A program made the translations under genes and the position numbers. 57,500 nucleotides of DNA from Glandiceps talaboti (Eukaryota; Hemichordata; Enteropneusta; Spengelidae): NCBI RefSeq assembly GCF_964340395.1, contig NC_135559.1, positions 21,952,121 to 22,009,620 of the forward strand, given 5' to 3'. Each line of letters begins with the position of its first letter. Within the stretch, counting starts at the first letter, position 1. Of this stretch, positions 38,682 through 57,500 are shown in pieces. The notes under the pieces were generated by a model. The model saw only the letters and a list, made by a program, of their open reading frames with translations, made no database searches and was not told the DNA's origin.

Positions 38682-40311
38682 GTATGTACCTTCCGGGATG
38701 TACATGTAACTAATAGATTTACAATCTTAAATTTAGTTCCTTGTAACTGATAAGGTATTCTTGTTATTAAATTATTATTTTTTTGAGACATGTGTAGTTC
38801 CTGGTTTATACGCTGATGGATCGTTACTCAGTAATCACTTGAGTTGCTGATAGTTATAGGACGTTATCCTTGAAATTCGAAGAGATTTTATGGTTTCCCC
38901 CCCCAGAACATCACCGTTATTATCAGCAACTGTTACGTAACCCAGCACACTTTATCACATTGATACACAAATTCACTATAATACAAAACTCCCTTTCACA
39001 CATCTCAATCAAATAACCTAATGATTACTTTAAAAAATACAGTGGTAAATCCATTAAAATTGGCAAGGATTCATGCTACAACAAAATTATTAGTATTTTC
39101 CAAATTCGACCAGTTATTTACATTTGTCCACACTGAGAAAATAACCATTTTCCCTTACAGTTCTGTTAACCCTCGTGCACTAAATGCTTATGGGTTATCT
39201 TGTTAATGAACAAATTCAATAAAGTCAACTCTTTCAGTATCAAATGACAGCTAATAGATCAGTGGTAAAGACTACATGTATATGGGTGTATGGAGCTAGA
39301 TTGTACTGTTTGAGACCCAGGCAATGTATCGATCAATTACATGTTGTAATATTGTTTTGTTTGTGTGTGTGTGTGGGCATACGTATTTTTATTTCAAATA
39401 TTTGCTGTATTATCGACGCATTAAAATTCATGTTGTCATTTCTATACTCACGAAGGCGGCGATCACTCCGAACAAAACAAACGTCACAACACGATGAATA
39501 GAGGTAAATAAGGACATCTAGCCGCTTTCACCACACCGGATTTTAATCAGATTGACTTTATGGTAAGCATGATACTGCTCTATACTTTGATTCTCGTTTA
39601 CGGCAATATACCCTTTATGTAGTTCACTCAGTTCAAGAATGTCGCGATGCACGCCACAATGAGGTGAATTTCCATGGCTCTCAAGTTCGTTTGTTTTCTC
39701 AAAATATAAAATTCAGATCTGGACAGAAACTTATCGATATATATTTCGATAAACATACCTTTCAATACAAGCAACCCGAATACTTTGAACGGTCTAGAAC
39801 AAAGCCAACCAATGTCAGAAAATCGGGGAAAAATTCACCCAATTAAACCACTGATATAGTACATTACCCAACATTGCAACACAGTAACAACATTTAGCTC
39901 AGTTTAGGACTCACACAAGAAACTTATTTTCTTGAAATTTGTTTTCGATAAACAGTGACCTTAAAATCGACGAATTTCTTTATTGTACGATAATCTATGG
40001 TAGAAGTGTTATTTCCTGTTAGCACCGAGTATTTCCTTCTGTAATAAAAAATTCAGTATCTATATCACAAATAAATGTATTGCATCACATTTATAGTTTG
40101 TTCTATTTTTTAAAAAAAATAAGATCCGTGTTCAGTTGATCCCGACAGTAAATAACATTTATCAAATAATTTTGACTTCTATCCCCCAGCCTACTTAAAT
40201 ACACAGCGAAGAAGGATGTGGATAGGATGCAACCGTCGTGAAGATACGAAATCACGTGATCATTACGTCATTACATATGACGACGTGTCTATAATGCACA
40301 TCAAGAATCAG

Positions 40312-40318
40312 TATAAAG
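40312..40318 (+). promoter_or_regulatory. Candidate DUOXA TATA box
   Basis: TATAAAG about 290 bp before the DUOXA ATG would place a start site near 40340-40348. Just upstream are an E-box palindrome in ATCACGTGAT (40252-40261), a CRE-like TTACGTCA (40263-40270) and GACGACGTG. Plausible but untested. Confidence 0.4.
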
Positions 40319-40513
40319 CAGTGATCAGTACGCAGTGTGTGATTGGACATCTGATCTGAAACTATAGTTATATGAGCGTTTAAGCAGACAACTATATCTG
40401 ACACAGCCAAGGAACGAACGCTTAATTTCTCTATAAGAAGAAAGACAAAGATATTTCTGCCTTGTGTAAAGAAAAAGTTAGTGAACTAGATTTTCTCAAT
40501 TTTGTCCAAAGCT

Positions 40514-40600
40514 ATGATTGAAATCCTAAAGTCTCATTCTTATAATTATTTTAGACCAACTTTTCTTAAGTTTCAGAGATCGACATTTTTTAGCCGTTGA
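40514..40600 (+). promoter_or_regulatory. Upstream ORF in the DUOXA leader
   Basis: An ATG at 40514 opens a 28-codon ORF in the same frame as DUOXA, ending TGA at 40598-40600, three bases before the DUOXA ATG. If the leader is not spliced here it could damp DUOXA translation. Possible acceptors at about 40555 and 40576 might remove it. Confidence 0.35.
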
Positions 40601-40603
40601 ACG

Positions 40604-57108
<16,505 letters not shown>

Positions 57109-57500
57109 CCTGACTAGACGTACAGTAGTCCACGATGGGGTAGCCGTGTTCAAATTAAGCACATATCATTGAAGAATGACAAATTTATAACTTACTGGAA
57201 GTTAACTTATTGCTGTATTATATTTTAAATCTACCAAGTGGCCTGAAGTGGAGAGTGTGTAATATATTCCGCTCAGATTATGTTCAGTGTTTCCGTCCAA
57301 GATTAGTCTGTCTATTGGATGAATCTGTGACGTCACTAAAATGTATAGTGGAACCATAGATTCAGCCAATAGAGGCTATAGTCTGAGATGTACATGATTC
57401 CATATTTTCCATCGCTAGAACTGGAATTAATAATGACTGTGATTTCAATACCCCAAATCTAAGGCCTAATTAAAAAATTGTGTGGTTCCCGTTACGCTCA

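Larger units (their letters stand above)
36652..40603. promoter_or_regulatory. Shared upstream region of the divergent DUOX/DUOXA pair
   Basis: The two start codons face away from each other with 3952 bp between them. No supported exon was found in between. It must hold both promoters and 5' UTRs, and it contains a foldback element at 38395-38672. Head-to-head DUOX/DUOXA pairing is established in vertebrates; here it is seen directly. Confidence 0.75.

Noticed and set aside
37055-39846. Several 60-104-codon ORFs between DUOX and DUOXA
   Set aside because: No recognised domain, no consistent splice sites, and part of one (38477-38791) is within the foldback element. Non-coding exons or a small lncRNA cannot be excluded without transcripts.

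Overview
This is a piece of animal nuclear genome: AT-rich, intron-dense, with GT-AG introns and a very heavy load of micro- and minisatellites. No prokaryotic features were seen. I translated the exons by hand and checked that every reading-frame phase closes across every junction. The window holds two complete genes and the 3' end of a third. The gene content (one DUOX paired head-to-head with one DUOXA, beside a C-type-lectin-like gene) fits an invertebrate bilaterian, such as a lophotrochozoan or invertebrate deuterostome. I cannot name the species from sequence alone.

Layout. Positions 1-4140 (+) carry the last two coding exons and poly(A) signal of a C-type-lectin-like gene whose start lies outside the window. 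Positions 4140-7740 are intergenic and include a 46-bp minisatellite whose every unit carries an inverted pair of TCF/LEF-like motifs. Positions 7743-36651 (-) hold a complete DUAL OXIDASE gene: 31 coding exons, 4602 nt of CDS, 1533 aa, with signal peptide, peroxidase-homology domain, first TM, PH-like region, two good EF-hands, six-helix NADPH-oxidase core, FAD and NADPH lobes, and the terminal ENF. Its first intron contains an 80-bp satellite array with an 18-unit higher-order repeat. Positions 36652-40603 are a ~4-kb shared upstream region containing a foldback transposon. Positions 40604-57108 (+) hold a complete DUOX MATURATION FACTOR (DUOXA) gene: 8 coding exons, 378 aa. Its first intron carries a 7.5-kb, ~178-copy, 42-bp minisatellite that produces long spurious ORFs on both strands.

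How they work together. DUOX is a membrane enzyme that moves electrons from cytosolic NADPH through FAD and two hemes to extracellular O2, making H2O2 under Ca2+ control. DUOXA is the partner that lets DUOX leave the ER and be active. The divergent arrangement is the one known for vertebrate DUOX/DUOXA pairs and suggests co-regulation.

Most notable: three exons in the two genes have tandemly duplicated 5' splice-site segments in the following intron; one DUOX intron must use a GC donor to keep frame; the peroxidase domain keeps the proximal heme His but has Glu at the distal His position; eleven perfect TGACGTCA palindromes lie in the window, eight of them in the last 7 kb; and a foldback element with a 9-bp target duplication sits between the two genes.
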